Shown here: in pieces, positions 1 to 10,148 of the stretch
How positions within the stretch are numbered: position 1 is the stretch's first letter
Layout: each line of letters starts with the position of its first letter
Source: Serratia grimesii NBRC 13537
Lineage (GTDB): Bacteria > Pseudomonadota > Gammaproteobacteria > Enterobacterales > Enterobacteriaceae
Assembly: GCF_001590905.1 (NCBI RefSeq)
Contig: NZ_BCTT01000010.1
Location: forward strand, 248,001 to 312,000
Direction: 5' to 3'
DNA: 64,000 bases
Notes under the pieces: generated by a model
The model's database searches: none
Told to the model about the DNA's origin: nothing
The model's input: the letters and a program-made list of their open reading frames with translations, nothing else
Made by a program: the position numbers and the translations under genes

Positions 1-229
1 AGGCTTACCCAGAGATATTCTTGTGCGTGCAGCGGCATGGTTGAGTGATTGTGTTAATCTTAACAGCAAACACTGCGCATAATCCCGAGCCACATAGCCG
101 TGACAAAGCCGGGAAGATTCAACGTGATGCTGCAAAAAATTGACGCGCCTGCGCAGTCCCGCTAGCGTAAATGGTGATACCACGGTTTCGCTGTGCGTGC
201 CCGTAAGGACAAAAGGACAAGAGAAAGTT
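1..229. other. Intergenic region upstream of lolB
   Basis: No gene is supported here. In enterobacteria hemA lies divergent to lolB, so this is probably the hemA-lolB spacer, but no HemA-like start is readable on the minus strand before the window edge. The lolB reading frame stays open back to position 140, but that extension carries no lipoprotein signal and is not believed. Purine-rich AAGGAC and AGGACAAGAG stretches lie just before the lolB ATG. Confidence 0.5.
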
Positions 230-853
230 ATGCCAATACGCAAAGTTAGTTTGCTACGCCTGATCCCGCTGGCCAGCCTGGTGCTGGCTGCCTGTACTAC
301 CACCAAGCCGACTGGTCCAGCTACCAGCCCGACGTCACCACAGTGGCGTGCCCACGAACAAGCGGTGCAACAGCTGGATCAGTATCAGACCCGTGGCTCT
401 TTTGCTTATCTGTCAGACCAGAAAAAAGTCTATGCACGTTTCTTCTGGCAACAGTATTCCCCGGAACGTTATCGCCTGCTGCTGACCAACCCGCTTGGCA
501 GCACTGAGCTTGATCTCAACGTACAGAAAAACGTGGTGCAATTGACCGATAACCAGGGCAAGCGCTATGTCAGTGATAACGCCGAAGAGATGATCCGCAA
601 GCTGACCGGTATGGCCATTCCACTGGACAACCTGCGTCAATGGATGCTCGGCCTGCCAGGTGAGGCCAGCGACTTCAAGCTGGATGACCAGTACCGCTTG
701 AATTCACTGAGTTACCAACAAGGCAACCAGACCTGGACCGTGGACTACCAGGATTACAACAACAGCCTCACACCACAGTTACCAAGCCGCCTCGAGCTGA
801 AACAGGGTGACCAGCGCATCAAATTGAAAATGGACAATTGGACACTCAAATGA
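230..853 (+). CDS. lolB: Outer-membrane lipoprotein localisation receptor LolB
   Basis: LolB takes lipoproteins from the periplasmic chaperone LolA and inserts them in the inner leaflet of the outer membrane. The 207-residue product has a short basic N-terminus, a hydrophobic run and a lipobox (LVLAAC, Cys22), followed by the family's typical [14 protein letters not shown] and [15 protein letters not shown] stretches. Its length equals that of E. coli LolB. The ATG at 230 is preferred over the upstream open frame because it places the signal peptide at the N-terminus. The stop overlaps the ispE start (ATGA), so the two are translationally coupled, as in other enterobacteria. Recognition of the family is from remembered sequence. 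Confidence 0.96.
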   Translation: MPIRKVSLLRLIPLASLVLAACTTTKPTGPATSPTSPQWRAHEQAVQQLDQYQTRGSFAYLSDQKKVYARFFWQQYSPERYRLLLTNPLGSTELDLNVQKNVVQLTDNQGKRYVSDNAEEMIRKLTGMAIPLDNLRQWMLGLPGEASDFKLDDQYRLNSLSYQQGNQTWTVDYQDYNNSLTPQLPSRLELKQGDQRIKLKMDNWTLK

Positions 854-1716
854 TCCGCCAGTGGCCAGCGCCAGCTAAACTCAATCTGTTTTTATACATC
901 ACCGGGCAGCGTGCCGACGGTTATCATCTACTGCAGACGCTGTTCCAATTTTTGGATTACGGCGACACGCTGACTATCGACGTACGGCAGGATGACAATA
1001 TCCGCCTGCTGACCCCTGTCGCAGGCGTGCCGGACGAGCAAAACTTGATCGTCCGTGCTTCTCGGCTATTGCAGCAGTATTGCGACAGTCACGGACTGAA
1101 CACCGCTCCGCGCGGTGCTGACATCAGTATCGATAAGCGTCTGCCAATGGGTGGCGGCCTCGGAGGGGGTTCTTCCAATGCGGCTACGGTCTTGGTGGCG
1201 TTAAATGAACTGTGGCACTGCGGCTTGAGTGATGACCAATTAGCGGAGCTGGGGCTAACCCTCGGCGCCGATGTACCGGTTTTCGTTCGGGGTCATGCCG
1301 CCTTTGCTGAAGGCATCGGTGAGCAGTTACAACCGGCGAACCCACAAGAAAAGTGGTATTTGGTTGCTCATCCAGGCGTCAGCATCCCCACCCCGATCAT
1401 TTTTGGTGATGTCGATTTAAAAAGAGATACCCCGGTTCGCCCGTTAAATGTGCTGTTACAGGCAACTTACGCAAATGATTGCGAACCAATAGCAAGAAAA
1501 CGTTTTCGCGAGGTTGAACAGCTTGTTTCTTGGCTGTTAGAATACGCGCCGTCACGCCTGACTGGCACAGGTGCTTGTGTGTTTGCTGAATTCGACACAG
1601 AAACCGCCGCCCGTCAGGTGTTAAATCAAGCCCCGGAGTGGATACGTGGTTTTGTAGCGCGTGGCGTTAACGTCTCTCCACTACATCGCATTCGTTCCGG
1701 GCAGATTGAACCGTAG
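850..1716 (+). CDS. ispE: 4-diphosphocytidyl-2-C-methyl-D-erythritol kinase IspE
   Basis: IspE phosphorylates the 2-hydroxyl of CDP-methylerythritol with ATP, a cytosolic step of the MEP isoprenoid pathway. The 288-residue protein opens with the GHMP-kinase substrate block ([14 protein letters not shown], catalytic Lys10), has the glycine-rich ATP loop [14 protein letters not shown] at about 99-112, and Asp141 in LGADVPVF, matching the catalytic Lys/Asp pair of the family. An in-frame ATG at 838 exists, but the ATG at 850 forms a tight ATGA overlap with lolB and matches the E. coli N-terminus, so it is preferred. It lies in the conserved order lolB-ispE-prs. Confidence 0.96.
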   Translation: MIRQWPAPAKLNLFLYITGQRADGYHLLQTLFQFLDYGDTLTIDVRQDDNIRLLTPVAGVPDEQNLIVRASRLLQQYCDSHGLNTAPRGADISIDKRLPMGGGLGGGSSNAATVLVALNELWHCGLSDDQLAELGLTLGADVPVFVRGHAAFAEGIGEQLQPANPQEKWYLVAHPGVSIPTPIIFGDVDLKRDTPVRPLNVLLQATYANDCEPIARKRFREVEQLVSWLLEYAPSRLTGTGACVFAEFDTETAARQVLNQAPEWIRGFVARGVNVSPLHRIRSGQIEP

Positions 1717-1776
1717 TTCTCGTTTCGCTGCGCAGAGTCGTTCACACCTGGCCCTGTAATCCCTGCGCCGCTGCGG

Positions 1777-1807
1777 TTCAAATTGTTTTTTTACACACCC
1801 GTATGAT
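1777..1807 (+). promoter_or_regulatory. Possible prs promoter
   Basis: Between ispE and prs, a TATGAT at 1802-1807 looks like a -10 box. The best -35 candidate, TTCAAA at 1777-1782, sits 19 bp upstream, which is longer than ideal. In E. coli prs also has its own promoter and a long leader after ispE. I did not find a convincing PurR operator. The assignment rests on base composition and position only. Confidence 0.35.
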
Positions 1808-1837
1808 ATTGCGCCGGCGTCGCTAACTGCCCCTTAG

Positions 1838-2836
<999 letters not shown>

Positions 2837-2902
2837 TCACTTCTCTTTTCGGTGCGGCGCCCTGCCGCATCGTATTGATGAGTTGCCCGATAGCAGAAAA
2901 AG

Positions 2903-2938
2903 AAAAACCCGTTGGTGCATAAGCAACAACGGGTTTTC
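2903..2938 (+). terminator. Rho-independent terminator of prs
   Basis: An 11-bp perfect stem AAAACCCGTTG / CAACGGGTTTT with a 12-nt loop lies about 70 bp after the prs stop. The stem ends in A and T runs on its two sides, so it could also serve ychH reading the other way. Confidence 0.8.
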
Positions 2939-3021
2939 TACGGGTAGTCGAACATGACCTTAGACCTTAATGCGCGGCAGATATCCTTTGCCGTAGTGCT
3001 AGCTCCCTTTTATCTTTTTAA

Positions 3022-3300
3022 TCAATGTGACGGACGATGATTATCGTTACGGCAACGTTTATCAAAGTGTTTTACCCACCAGTAGCGATCTGCAACCTGC
3101 TCACGACCGCCAATACGGGCACCGACCAGCCATAACAACGCCCCCACGAAAATACTCATGATTGCGCCATGGGCGAAAAATTGCGGTAAATTGAACTGAG
3201 ATACTTCAGCAACAATGGTGTATCCGACGCCGCCGACCATGACGATCAGCCCCAGCCCCATAAAAAAGTTGCCCATTCTGTCCGCGTTTCTGCGTTTCAT
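3022..3300 (-). CDS. ychH: Small inner-membrane stress protein YchH (DUF2583)
   Basis: A 92-residue protein with two hydrophobic segments (about 10-32 and 43-62) and a basic, Cys-containing tail (KHFDKRCRND). It matches E. coli YchH along its length, including MGLGLIVMVGGVGY and DRYWWVKHFDKRC. Its molecular role is not known; in E. coli it is linked to stress responses and is co-located with pth. The reading frame is open much further upstream to 3678, but the ATG at 3300 has a perfect GGAGG seven bases before it and matches the family start, so the longer frame is rejected. It faces away from pth. Confidence 0.9.
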   Translation of the reverse strand: MKRRNADRMGNFFMGLGLIVMVGGVGYTIVAEVSQFNLPQFFAHGAIMSIFVGALLWLVGARIGGREQVADRYWWVKHFDKRCRNDNHRPSH

Positions 3301-3612
3301 ATGCCACCTCCATAGTGCCATTTGCCAACTGGGATAACTCAGTAACTGGTTAACCCACTTTGATAAGTTGAGTATAGCCTCTGGCCCGACAAGATGATTG
3401 AGGAAGTGATCACAAATGGTAAAGAAAACATGACAAATCTTTACCTTATTCGAGTCATTAGCTAACAAATTGAATGGTTCCGCTAATGAATTATTCTTTC
3501 TTCTATCGATAACGGCACATCGGTGCGGAAGGTACATCAGGATTTTGTCATTCGGTGCGTGGAAAGGTAGACTAATGCCCTTTCCACTATGTCGATCAAA
3601 GCGAATTTCCCA

Positions 3613-4203
3613 GTGAGCAGTATTAAATTGATAGTCGGCCTGGCGAATCCAGGCGCCGAATATGCCCAAACGCGCCACAATGCCGGTGCCTGGTACGTCG
3701 ATTTACTGGCCCAGCGCCACAACCAGCAGTTGAAGGAAGAGAGCAAATTCTTCGGCTACACCGCCCGGCTGAACCTGGCGGGCAATGACGTACGCCTGCT
3801 GGTGCCTACCACCTTTATGAACCTCAGTGGCAAAGCTGTGTTGGCCATGGCCAATTTCTACCGCATTGAGCCGGACGAAATCCTGGTGGCCCATGATGAA
3901 TTGGATATCCCTCCCGGTGTCGCAAAAATCAAACTGGGTGGTGGCAACGGCGGCCACAACGGGCTCAAAGATATTCAAAATAAGTTTGGTAATAACCCGA
4001 ACTTCTATCGCCTGCGTATCGGTATTGGCCATCCGGGTGATAAAAACAAGGTGGTGGGTTTCGTACTCGGCAAACCACCGGCCAGCGAGCAGAAAATGAT
4101 TGATGAAGCAATCGACGAAGCGGCGCGTTGCACAGAGCTCTTGCTGACGGACGGATTGGAGAAAACCGTTCGCCGTCTGCACAGTTTCAAGGCACAAGCC
4201 TGA
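3613..4203 (+). CDS. pth: Peptidyl-tRNA hydrolase Pth
   Basis: Cleaves peptidyl-tRNAs dropped from ribosomes, recycling tRNA. The 196-residue product carries the family's [12 protein letters not shown] start, catalytic His22 in TRHNAGAW, substrate-binding [20 protein letters not shown] and the [12 protein letters not shown] loop. A GTG start at 3613 ([10 protein letters not shown]) gives the usual enterobacterial length. An ATG 24 bp upstream (3589) is in frame, but its eight extra residues are not family-like; neither site has a strong ribosome-binding sequence, so the exact start is less certain than the identity. Divergent from ychH and convergent with the SulP gene. Confidence 0.95.
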   Translation: MSSIKLIVGLANPGAEYAQTRHNAGAWYVDLLAQRHNQQLKEESKFFGYTARLNLAGNDVRLLVPTTFMNLSGKAVLAMANFYRIEPDEILVAHDELDIPPGVAKIKLGGGNGGHNGLKDIQNKFGNNPNFYRLRIGIGHPGDKNKVVGFVLGKPPASEQKMIDEAIDEAARCTELLLTDGLEKTVRRLHSFKAQA

Positions 4204-4215
4204 TAGTAAGTGATT

Positions 4216-4238
4216 GCAGCGGGCATTTCGCCCGCTGC
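4216..4238. terminator. Shared hairpin between convergent pth and SulP genes
   Basis: A 9-bp GC-rich stem GCAGCGGGC / GCCCGCTGC with a 5-nt loop sits in the 43-bp gap between the two stops. There is no long T-run on either side, so termination efficiency is uncertain, but its position fits a bidirectional terminator. Confidence 0.6.
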
Positions 4239-4246
4239 TGACTGTG

Positions 4247-5776
4247 TTAGGTTCTCAATTTGAAGGTTTCTTCACCAACACTCTCGTCGTCGGTTTGATA
4301 ACCCTCCTCCGCCACATAATATTGCGGATCATCCAATTCATGACTGCAAAACGGGCCGGCTTGTTTCAACAAACGCACGCAGTCACTGCTCAAGTGGCGT
4401 AACCGAATGGTTTTTCCCGCAGCCAGATAACGTGCCGTCAGCTTATCAATGGCTTCTACCCCACTGGAATCCATCACCCGGGTGCCGGCAAAATCCAGTA
4501 CTACATTTTGCGGATCATTTTTGGGATCGAACAAGTCGGCAAAGGCCGCGGTGGAACCAAAGAACAGTGGGCCGTCCAACTGATATACGGCGACCTCACC
4601 TTCTACCTGATGTTGGCGCACACGTATACGCGCCTGCTGCCAGGCAAACACCAGCGCCGAGATAATTACCCCACTGATCACCGCCATCGCCAGATCGGTA
4701 AAGATAGTAATCAAGGTGACCAATAGCATCACTAACGCATCCGCTTTCGGCATTCGGCGTAAGCGACGCAGTGAACTCCATTCAAAGGTGTTGTAGCACA
4801 CCACCAGCATCACTCCGGCCAGTGCCGCGACCGGCAGCAGGCCGATATAGCCAGACAGACTGACGACAAAAAGGATCAGCAGTACCGCACCGACGACACC
4901 AGAAATGCGTCCACGACCGCCAGAGGTGAAGTTGATGATCGACTGACCAATCATCGCACAGCCGGCAAAACAGCCAAACAAACCGCACAGGGTATTACCC
5001 GCACCTTGGGCGATACTCTCACGGTTGCCATTACCCTTCTTACCGCCCATTTCATCAAGCACTGTCATGGTCAGCAGCGACTCAATCAATCCCACCAGTG
5101 CGATAACCACAGCGTACGGCAAGACTACTTTCAGCATTTCCAGGTTGAAAGGTGCCATCGGCAGGCTGAAATGTGGCAACGCGCCGGAGATATCCGCCAG
5201 ATCACCAACCCGTAAAGTATGCAGATTAAACCCAATCGCCAGAGCCGAAACCACGATTAGCGCCGCTAACGACGCTGGGATAGCCCGCGTTAACCGCGGG
5301 AATAACACCACCACCAGGATCGCCAGGGCCACCAGCCCGTACATCAGCAGCCCCTGCCCCGCAATCATATGCAATTGTGCCAACATAATGACGATCGCCA
5401 AGCCATTCACAAAACCGTGGATAGCAGGCAGTGGCACCAGGCGAATAAATTTACCCAGTCGGAACACCCCTATCAGAATTTGGATAACCCCGGCGAAAAT
5501 CGTTGCCCACAACACATATGCCATACCCTGTTGTGCAGCCAGACTCATCAATACAACCACTATCGAACCAGCCGCGCCCGACACCATGCCCGGCTTGCCA
5601 CCAAACAGTGCGGTCACCAGACCGATAATAAACGCGGTGTGCAATCCGACGATGGGAGAAAGTCCCGCGACCAATGAAAAGCCGACCGCTTCCGGGATCA
5701 TTGACACTGCCACTACAAAGCCCGCCAGCATCTCGTTCTTGACGGCTGACAGCCTGAAATTGTTCAGGTTAAACAT
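4247..5776 (-). CDS. SulP-family inorganic anion transporter with STAS domain
   Basis: A 509-residue inner-membrane transporter. The first ~390 residues form the SulP core of many hydrophobic segments, beginning with EMLAGFVVAVSMIPEAVGFS and containing the central LVGLIESLLTMTVLDEM block. A cytosolic STAS domain follows from about 405, including GPLFFGSTAAF and VMDSSGVEAIDKL. Substrate is not readable (sulfate, bicarbonate or dicarboxylate are all seen in the family). It occupies the prs-pth-ychF neighbourhood where E. coli has dauA, but its sequence is clearly a different SulP subfamily. The ATG at 5776 starts right at the transporter N-terminus; the frame is open 23 codons further up but that part is not family-like. 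Confidence 0.85.
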   Translation of the reverse strand: MFNLNNFRLSAVKNEMLAGFVVAVSMIPEAVGFSLVAGLSPIVGLHTAFIIGLVTALFGGKPGMVSGAAGSIVVVLMSLAAQQGMAYVLWATIFAGVIQILIGVFRLGKFIRLVPLPAIHGFVNGLAIVIMLAQLHMIAGQGLLMYGLVALAILVVVLFPRLTRAIPASLAALIVVSALAIGFNLHTLRVGDLADISGALPHFSLPMAPFNLEMLKVVLPYAVVIALVGLIESLLTMTVLDEMGGKKGNGNRESIAQGAGNTLCGLFGCFAGCAMIGQSIINFTSGGRGRISGVVGAVLLILFVVSLSGYIGLLPVAALAGVMLVVCYNTFEWSSLRRLRRMPKADALVMLLVTLITIFTDLAMAVISGVIISALVFAWQQARIRVRQHQVEGEVAVYQLDGPLFFGSTAAFADLFDPKNDPQNVVLDFAGTRVMDSSGVEAIDKLTARYLAAGKTIRLRHLSSDCVRLLKQAGPFCSHELDDPQYYVAEEGYQTDDESVGEETFKLRT

Positions 5777-6767
5777 GGAATAATCACTTCTGACAAATAA
5801 AACACATTCCCGAAGCACGGGAAGCAGAACCGCATGGCGCGGCAAACCTCAGGAGGGGGCAACTCATGGTGGACTGGGCAAGAAGTACATCCGACACGTT
5901 TCCTGTAGGTTAATCAGAAGTGTCAGTATGTGTAAATGTGATCCAAATCTCAATAAAAAACCGGCTGGGTTGCTGCATTTATCCCCACCACACCGTCAGC
6001 GCGAGAAAAATGGGCTCTGATATCTCCTGCTTTGCGGTGGATTAAATTGCATGTACCGACAGAAAACGATCAACTGAATTCTCGACCCAAGCTGCGCGAT
6101 TACCTTCAGCCTGGGTTTCATAATGTCAGGAGGGATCAACGTTGTAGGTTGAAGTAACCCATGGATTTTATCCCCTCAAATTCTTCATCCGCGTCCTTCT
6201 CGTTATGTAATAGCGGGACCGCGGTGATAGCGCTCGCCTCCTTACATTCCTCCGGTGAATAAAAAAAGAAAAGAATGACAGTAATAATAGTAACAGTGGC
6301 AATATAAAAATACAGAATCCATTCATTATGTGAATACCTATAAATAATCAATCAAGAACAATTAAAAACCCTAACTCAAAATAACAACGCGGACAACAAT
6401 AAATAATCAATAAAAACCAGTGCGTTACTTGATTGAATAACAACAACGTTTTAACTATTTTTATAAATGATATATGAATGGTTCTATTAACCAACTGGTC
6501 GAATTATTAAATTTAAAAATAACGAACCAAAGATAAATACAATAGCGCGCGGTAATAGTTCAATGCGCCGGAAACAGCACATTCTGCAAGCCCCATATAT
6601 GTAAATTAAGGTCCATCAACAATGCGTAACAAGCTTGGTACCGCCAACAAAACCGGTGACAAGCACCCTGTTCAGCCAGATTCCAGGTGAAAAAACCGGC
6701 TCGACGTGTTCAAACATCAATAACTCACCGGCTGCGCCAGCACATTTCCCTTAGATACACAGCCAGA
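5777..6767. other. Long AT-rich spacer between SulP gene and ychF
   Basis: About 1 kb with only one weak coding candidate (see 6136-6351, minus). An imperfect hairpin ACCCAAGCTG / CAGCCTGGGT lies at 6085-6116. The stretch 6350-6560 is strongly AT-rich with no recognised motif. It must hold the promoter of the SulP gene near its right-facing end, but no clear box was found. Confidence 0.4.
6136..6351 (-). CDS. Possible small membrane protein (71 aa), unrecognised
   Basis: An open frame of 71 codons beginning at a TTG. Residues about 11-30 form one strong hydrophobic segment (LYFYIATVTIITVILFFFY), followed by an acidic tail. I do not recognise the family. A hairpin at 6085-6116 lies just downstream of its stop, as a terminator would. 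Against it: a weak start codon, no clear ribosome-binding site and AT-rich DNA where such frames arise by chance. Confidence 0.25.
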   Translation of the reverse strand: MIIYRYSHNEWILYFYIATVTIITVILFFFYSPEECKEASAITAVPLLHNEKDADEEFEGIKSMGYFNLQR

Positions 6768-6796
6768 TCGAGAAAAACGGCCATTACGTGTATAAT
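6768..6796 (+). promoter_or_regulatory. Probable ychF promoter
   Basis: A perfect -10 box TATAAT at 6791-6796 is spaced 17 bp from TCGAGA at 6768-6773, a poor but usable -35. It lies about 80 bp before the ychF start codon. Confidence 0.55.
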
Positions 6797-6873
6797 GGCG
6801 CCATTATTTCGTCCTTTATGCAGTGGGTTAAACCTAACCGGCTGATAGTTAAGATATTTAAGGTGATAACAAC

Positions 6874-7965
6874 ATGGGATTCAAATGCGGTATCGTCGGC
6901 CTGCCTAACGTAGGCAAATCCACCCTGTTCAACGCGTTGACCAAAGCGGGTATCGAAGCAGCCAACTTCCCGTTCTGTACCATTGAACCTAACACCGGTG
7001 TGGTACCGATGCCCGATCCGCGTCTGGACCAACTGGCCGAGATCGTTAAGCCACAGCGCATCCTGCCAACCACCATGGAATTCGTTGACATCGCTGGCCT
7101 GGTTAAAGGCGCGTCCAAAGGTGAAGGCCTGGGCAACCAATTCCTGACCAACATCCGCGAAACAGAAGCGATCGGCCATGTGGTTCGTTGCTTTGAAAAT
7201 GACAACATCATTCACGTTAACAACAAAGTTGACCCGGCTGACGACATTGACGTCATCAACACCGAGCTGGCACTGTCGGATCTCGACACGTGCGAACGTG
7301 CTATTCACCGTGTGCAGAAAAAAGCTAAAGGCGGCGACAAAGACGCGAAAGCCGAACTGGCCGCACTGGAAAAATGCCTGCCACAGCTGGAAAACGCCGG
7401 TATGCTGCGTGCGCTGGACCTGACCGAAGAAGATAAAGCGGCAATCCGCTACCTGAGCTTCCTGACGCTCAAGCCAACCATGTATATCGCCAACGTCAAC
7501 GAAGATGGCTTCGAGAACAACCCATACCTGGATAAAGTGCGTGAAATCGCCGCCGGTGAAGGTTCTGTCGTGGTTGCCGTGTGTGCTGCTGTGGAATCAG
7601 ATATCGCCGAGCTGGATGACGAAGACCGTGCAGAATTCATGGCAGAACTGGGCCTGGAAGAGCCGGGTCTGAACCGTGTTATCCGCGCTGGTTATGAACT
7701 GCTGAACCTGCAAACCTACTTCACCGCTGGTGTGAAAGAAGTCCGCGCCTGGACCATCCCTGTTGGCGCTACCGCACCGCAGGCAGCCGGTAAGATCCAC
7801 ACCGACTTCGAGAAAGGCTTCATCCGCGCACAAACCATCGCGTTTGAAGACTTCATCACCTACAAAGGTGAACAAGGTGCTAAAGAAGCCGGCAAGATGC
7901 GTTCAGAAGGTAAAGATTACATCGTTAAAGATGGCGACGTGATGAACTTCTTGTTTAACGTCTAA
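6874..7965 (+). CDS. ychF: Redox-regulated ATPase YchF (OLA1 family)
   Basis: A 363-residue P-loop NTPase of the Obg-related YchF/OLA1 family, which binds ribosomes and prefers ATP over GTP; in E. coli it damps the oxidative stress response. The Walker A motif GLPNVGKST is at residues 8-16, the switch [12 protein letters not shown] follows, and [10 protein letters not shown] carries the Walker B. A coiled-coil insertion lies near 130-200 and the C-terminal TGS domain ([20 protein letters not shown] region to FLFNV) closes the protein. AAGGTG precedes the ATG. It follows pth in E. coli; here the SulP gene lies between. Confidence 0.97.
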   Translation: MGFKCGIVGLPNVGKSTLFNALTKAGIEAANFPFCTIEPNTGVVPMPDPRLDQLAEIVKPQRILPTTMEFVDIAGLVKGASKGEGLGNQFLTNIRETEAIGHVVRCFENDNIIHVNNKVDPADDIDVINTELALSDLDTCERAIHRVQKKAKGGDKDAKAELAALEKCLPQLENAGMLRALDLTEEDKAAIRYLSFLTLKPTMYIANVNEDGFENNPYLDKVREIAAGEGSVVVAVCAAVESDIAELDDEDRAEFMAELGLEEPGLNRVIRAGYELLNLQTYFTAGVKEVRAWTIPVGATAPQAAGKIHTDFEKGFIRAQTIAFEDFITYKGEQGAKEAGKMRSEGKDYIVKDGDVMNFLFNV

Positions 7966-7989
7966 ACCTCGTCTTCTGAAGCAGACTCT

Positions 7990-8016
7990 AAAATCCACGC
8001 CCCGGCGTGGATTTTT
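7990..8016 (+). terminator. Rho-independent terminator of ychF
   Basis: AAAATCCACGC / GCGTGGATTTT stem with a CCCG loop and a run of T residues directly after, 25 bp beyond the ychF stop. Confidence 0.9.
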
Positions 8017-8089
8017 TGTTTTATGCGGTGCTGTTGATTTTGGGCCATGTCAACGCAATAATATACAGCGTATAAATATGGAGCATTCA

Positions 8090-8629
8090 ATGGTTACTGC
8101 ACACGTTTTCATCGCCACCAGTCTGGATGGTTTTATCGCGCGGCAGGATGGCGACATCGACTGGTTATTGCAACGCGACACATCTGCCGAAGACCATGGC
8201 TTTAATGCCTTTATCGCTGACAAAGACATGATCCTGATGGGGAGAGGGACGTATGAAAAAGTACTCACCTTCGATAGCTGGCCGTATGACCTCCCGGTAC
8301 TCGTACTGTCCAAACAACTGGCCAATGAACCGGTTCCTCTGGCATTGGAAGGAAAAGTCCGGTTTTCCAACCTCACGCCAAAGCATGCTCTTGAGCAGTT
8401 GGCTACGCAGAATGTGCATCACGTCTATGTTGATGGCGGGCAATTAATACAGTCCTTTCTGCGCGAGGGGCTGGTTAGCGATATGATGATCACCAAGGTT
8501 CCCGTACTGCTTGGTTCTGGCAGGCCTCTGTTTGGCTCACTGCAACATGACATTGATTTAAAATTACTGTCGAGCCGAAGCTTCCCTTCGGGCCTGGTGC
8601 AATCCCACTATCAGATATTGCCCCAATGA
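8090..8629 (+). CDS. Dihydrofolate reductase / RibD C-terminal domain family protein
   Basis: A 179-residue single-domain protein with the RibD-C/DHFR-like fold: an N-terminal VFIATSLDGFIARQDGDIDWL segment, GRGTYEKVLTFDSWPY, the NADPH-binding region around VYVDGGQLIQSFLREGLVSDM, and TKVPVLLGSGRPLFG. Probably an NAD(P)H-dependent reductase of unknown substrate. An ATG at 8078 is in frame, but GGAG at 8080-8083 lies six bases before the ATG at 8090, which also begins the conserved region. Its stop overlaps the start of the TetR regulator (ATGA), so the two are co-translated. Confidence 0.85.
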   Translation: MVTAHVFIATSLDGFIARQDGDIDWLLQRDTSAEDHGFNAFIADKDMILMGRGTYEKVLTFDSWPYDLPVLVLSKQLANEPVPLALEGKVRFSNLTPKHALEQLATQNVHHVYVDGGQLIQSFLREGLVSDMMITKVPVLLGSGRPLFGSLQHDIDLKLLSSRSFPSGLVQSHYQILPQ

Positions 8630-9189
8630 CCCGTCCACGCGGGCGTCCGACCAACGGAAAAGGAGTAACACGGGAGAATATTCTGGATTGCGCTCTTGGC
8701 CTGCTGGATGAAAGTAGCGGACAAGGGTTGACGATGCGTGCCCTCGCCACTCGGCTGGGCGTCACGCCGATGAGCCTGTATCACCATATTGGTGATCTGG
8801 CCGGGCTGCTGCGAGCTTTGTCCGATCGCGTTTATGCCGAAGCCCTGGAGGGTTTGAGCGAATCGGATGATCCACGGACAGAAATTCGAACATTGCTCAC
8901 TCGCTATCACCGCGCAGTTGGCTACCATCCCCAACTCACGCTGGCAATCTTTGCCACGCCAGAGGCCTTTGCCGGGGTCACCCGTCAGATTACCGATCGC
9001 CTTACGGCCTTGCTGGCTGAAATGACGACAGAGCCTCTACAGTGGCGCGATATTTTGATTGATCATGCCCATGGCAGTGGTTTGGCCCTTGTCGCGGTGC
9101 GGGGAGACTCCCTACAGGCGCAGAGTCTGCAAGAACAGTATCTGCAGGCCCTTGATCGTCTGCTGGCCAGCTTGTCATCGCGCCCGTAA
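8626..9189 (+). CDS. TetR/AcrR family transcriptional regulator
   Basis: A 187-residue regulator with an N-terminal helix-turn-helix at about 37-56 ([20 protein letters not shown]) preceded by a basic arm ([11 protein letters not shown]), then a helical ligand-binding region without recognisable specificity. It starts inside the stop codon of the reductase gene at 8090 and probably controls that gene. Its 3' end overlaps the 3' end of the convergent clpP-like gene by 15 bp. Confidence 0.88.
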   Translation: MTRPRGRPTNGKGVTRENILDCALGLLDESSGQGLTMRALATRLGVTPMSLYHHIGDLAGLLRALSDRVYAEALEGLSESDDPRTEIRTLLTRYHRAVGYHPQLTLAIFATPEAFAGVTRQITDRLTALLAEMTTEPLQWRDILIDHAHGSGLALVAVRGDSLQAQSLQEQYLQALDRLLASLSSRP

Positions 9190-9768
9190 CACCTTATCCA
9201 CCAGCCCCCACTCTGCCGCTTCATCGGCACTCATGAAGCGGTCGCGATCAAGTGCACGCTCGACCTCTTCGTAGCTGCGGCCGCAATGTTCGGCGTACAG
9301 GCGGATCACGGTATGCTTGGTGCGTTTCATCTCTTCAGCATGAATGAGGATATCCGACGCTTGCCCCTGGAAACCACCCAACGGCTGATGCACATGCAGG
9401 CTGGCATTGGGCAGCGCCATGCGATGCCCAGCCTCCCCGGCCATCAGCAGGAAGGACCCCATCGAACGTGCGGTGCCCATACACAGGGTATGTACCGGCG
9501 CATTGATGTAATTCATGGTGTCATAGATGGCAAAGCCGCTGGTGATCACCCCACCAGGCGAATTGATGTAAAGGTGAATCGGCTTCTCCGGGTTTTCGGC
9601 TTCCAGAAACAGCAACTGGGCGCAGAGCATTTCGGCCACCTGATCGTTAACCTCGCCGTTCAGGAAAACAATACGGTCACGCAACAACCGCGAATAAATA
9701 TCGAAGGAGCGTTCTCCTTGACTGGTCTGTTCGATCACCATAGGGACGAGCAGCATCGATTCACGCAT
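9175..9768 (-). CDS. Second ClpP-type ATP-dependent protease proteolytic subunit
   Basis: A 197-residue ClpP-family serine protease. The triad is intact: Ser102 in [11 protein letters not shown], His127 in HVHQPLGG and Asp176 in DRDRFMS. The handle and oligomer regions ([35 protein letters not shown]) are conserved, so it could form tetradecamers. It differs from housekeeping ClpP (usual GQAASMGA) and stands alone: no clpX, clpA or tig gene adjoins it, unlike the tig-clpP-clpX-lon group. It is thus likely a paralogue, perhaps mixing with the main ClpP. An adequate GGAG lies before the ATG. Confidence 0.88.
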   Translation of the reverse strand: MRESMLLVPMVIEQTSQGERSFDIYSRLLRDRIVFLNGEVNDQVAEMLCAQLLFLEAENPEKPIHLYINSPGGVITSGFAIYDTMNYINAPVHTLCMGTARSMGSFLLMAGEAGHRMALPNASLHVHQPLGGFQGQASDILIHAEEMKRTKHTVIRLYAEHCGRSYEEVERALDRDRFMSADEAAEWGLVDKVLRAR

Positions 9769-9809
9769 AGGTGAACTCCTGTTTTCAGATTGGAATGATG
9801 AGTTGAGCG

Positions 9810-10148
9810 TCAGGCGGCGCGCATCAGGTGCCGCCCACTATCGTTCGCCGCCGTTAGCCGGGCGTCGTCCAACCGGTGAATAACGCGTAACAGACTGCCA
9901 CCACCAGCGGTGGGAAGTATTTGTAGGGTCACGGTGCTTTCGAAGAACGGTGCCTGGTCATCACGCATCCGGTAACTGATTTCTGTGCCCAGCTTCACCA
10001 CGACAGGCACAGCATCGGCCAGCACCGCACTTGGTAACCATTGTTCGCGCAATGCAGGGATGCCAATAGCCCGCCAGACTTTCTCTGCCGGTGCATCGAG
10101 TTGATATTCCAGCACCAATGGCTGCAGCTTGGTATCAGTCGGATTCAT
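9810..10148 (-). CDS. SRPBCC-domain protein paired with ArsR regulator
   Basis: A 112-residue START/Bet v1-like (AHSA1-type) domain beginning [17 protein letters not shown], with REQWLP in the usual position; such domains bind hydrophobic ligands. It is shorter than typical AHSA1 proteins (about 140-160 residues) but ends cleanly. Its ATG overlaps the stop of the ArsR gene, a very common pairing in bacteria in which the SRPBCC protein and regulator work together. Ligand unknown. Confidence 0.8.
   Translation of the reverse strand: MNPTDTKLQPLVLEYQLDAPAEKVWRAIGIPALREQWLPSAVLADAVPVVVKLGTEISYRMRDDQAPFFESTVTLQILPTAGGGSLLRVIHRLDDARLTAANDSGRHLMRAA

Noticed and set aside
3301-3678. Long N-terminal extension of the ychH frame
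   Set aside because: The perfect ribosome-binding site and family match start at 3300; the upstream part overlaps the pth start region and has no similarity.
4432-4726. Short plus-strand frames within the SulP gene's STAS region
   Set aside because: Antisense to a well-conserved domain and mutually overlapping.
5025-5783. A 252-codon frame antisense to the SulP gene
   Set aside because: Low-complexity product rich in Thr, Ala and Ile; typical of a mirror frame of a membrane-protein gene.
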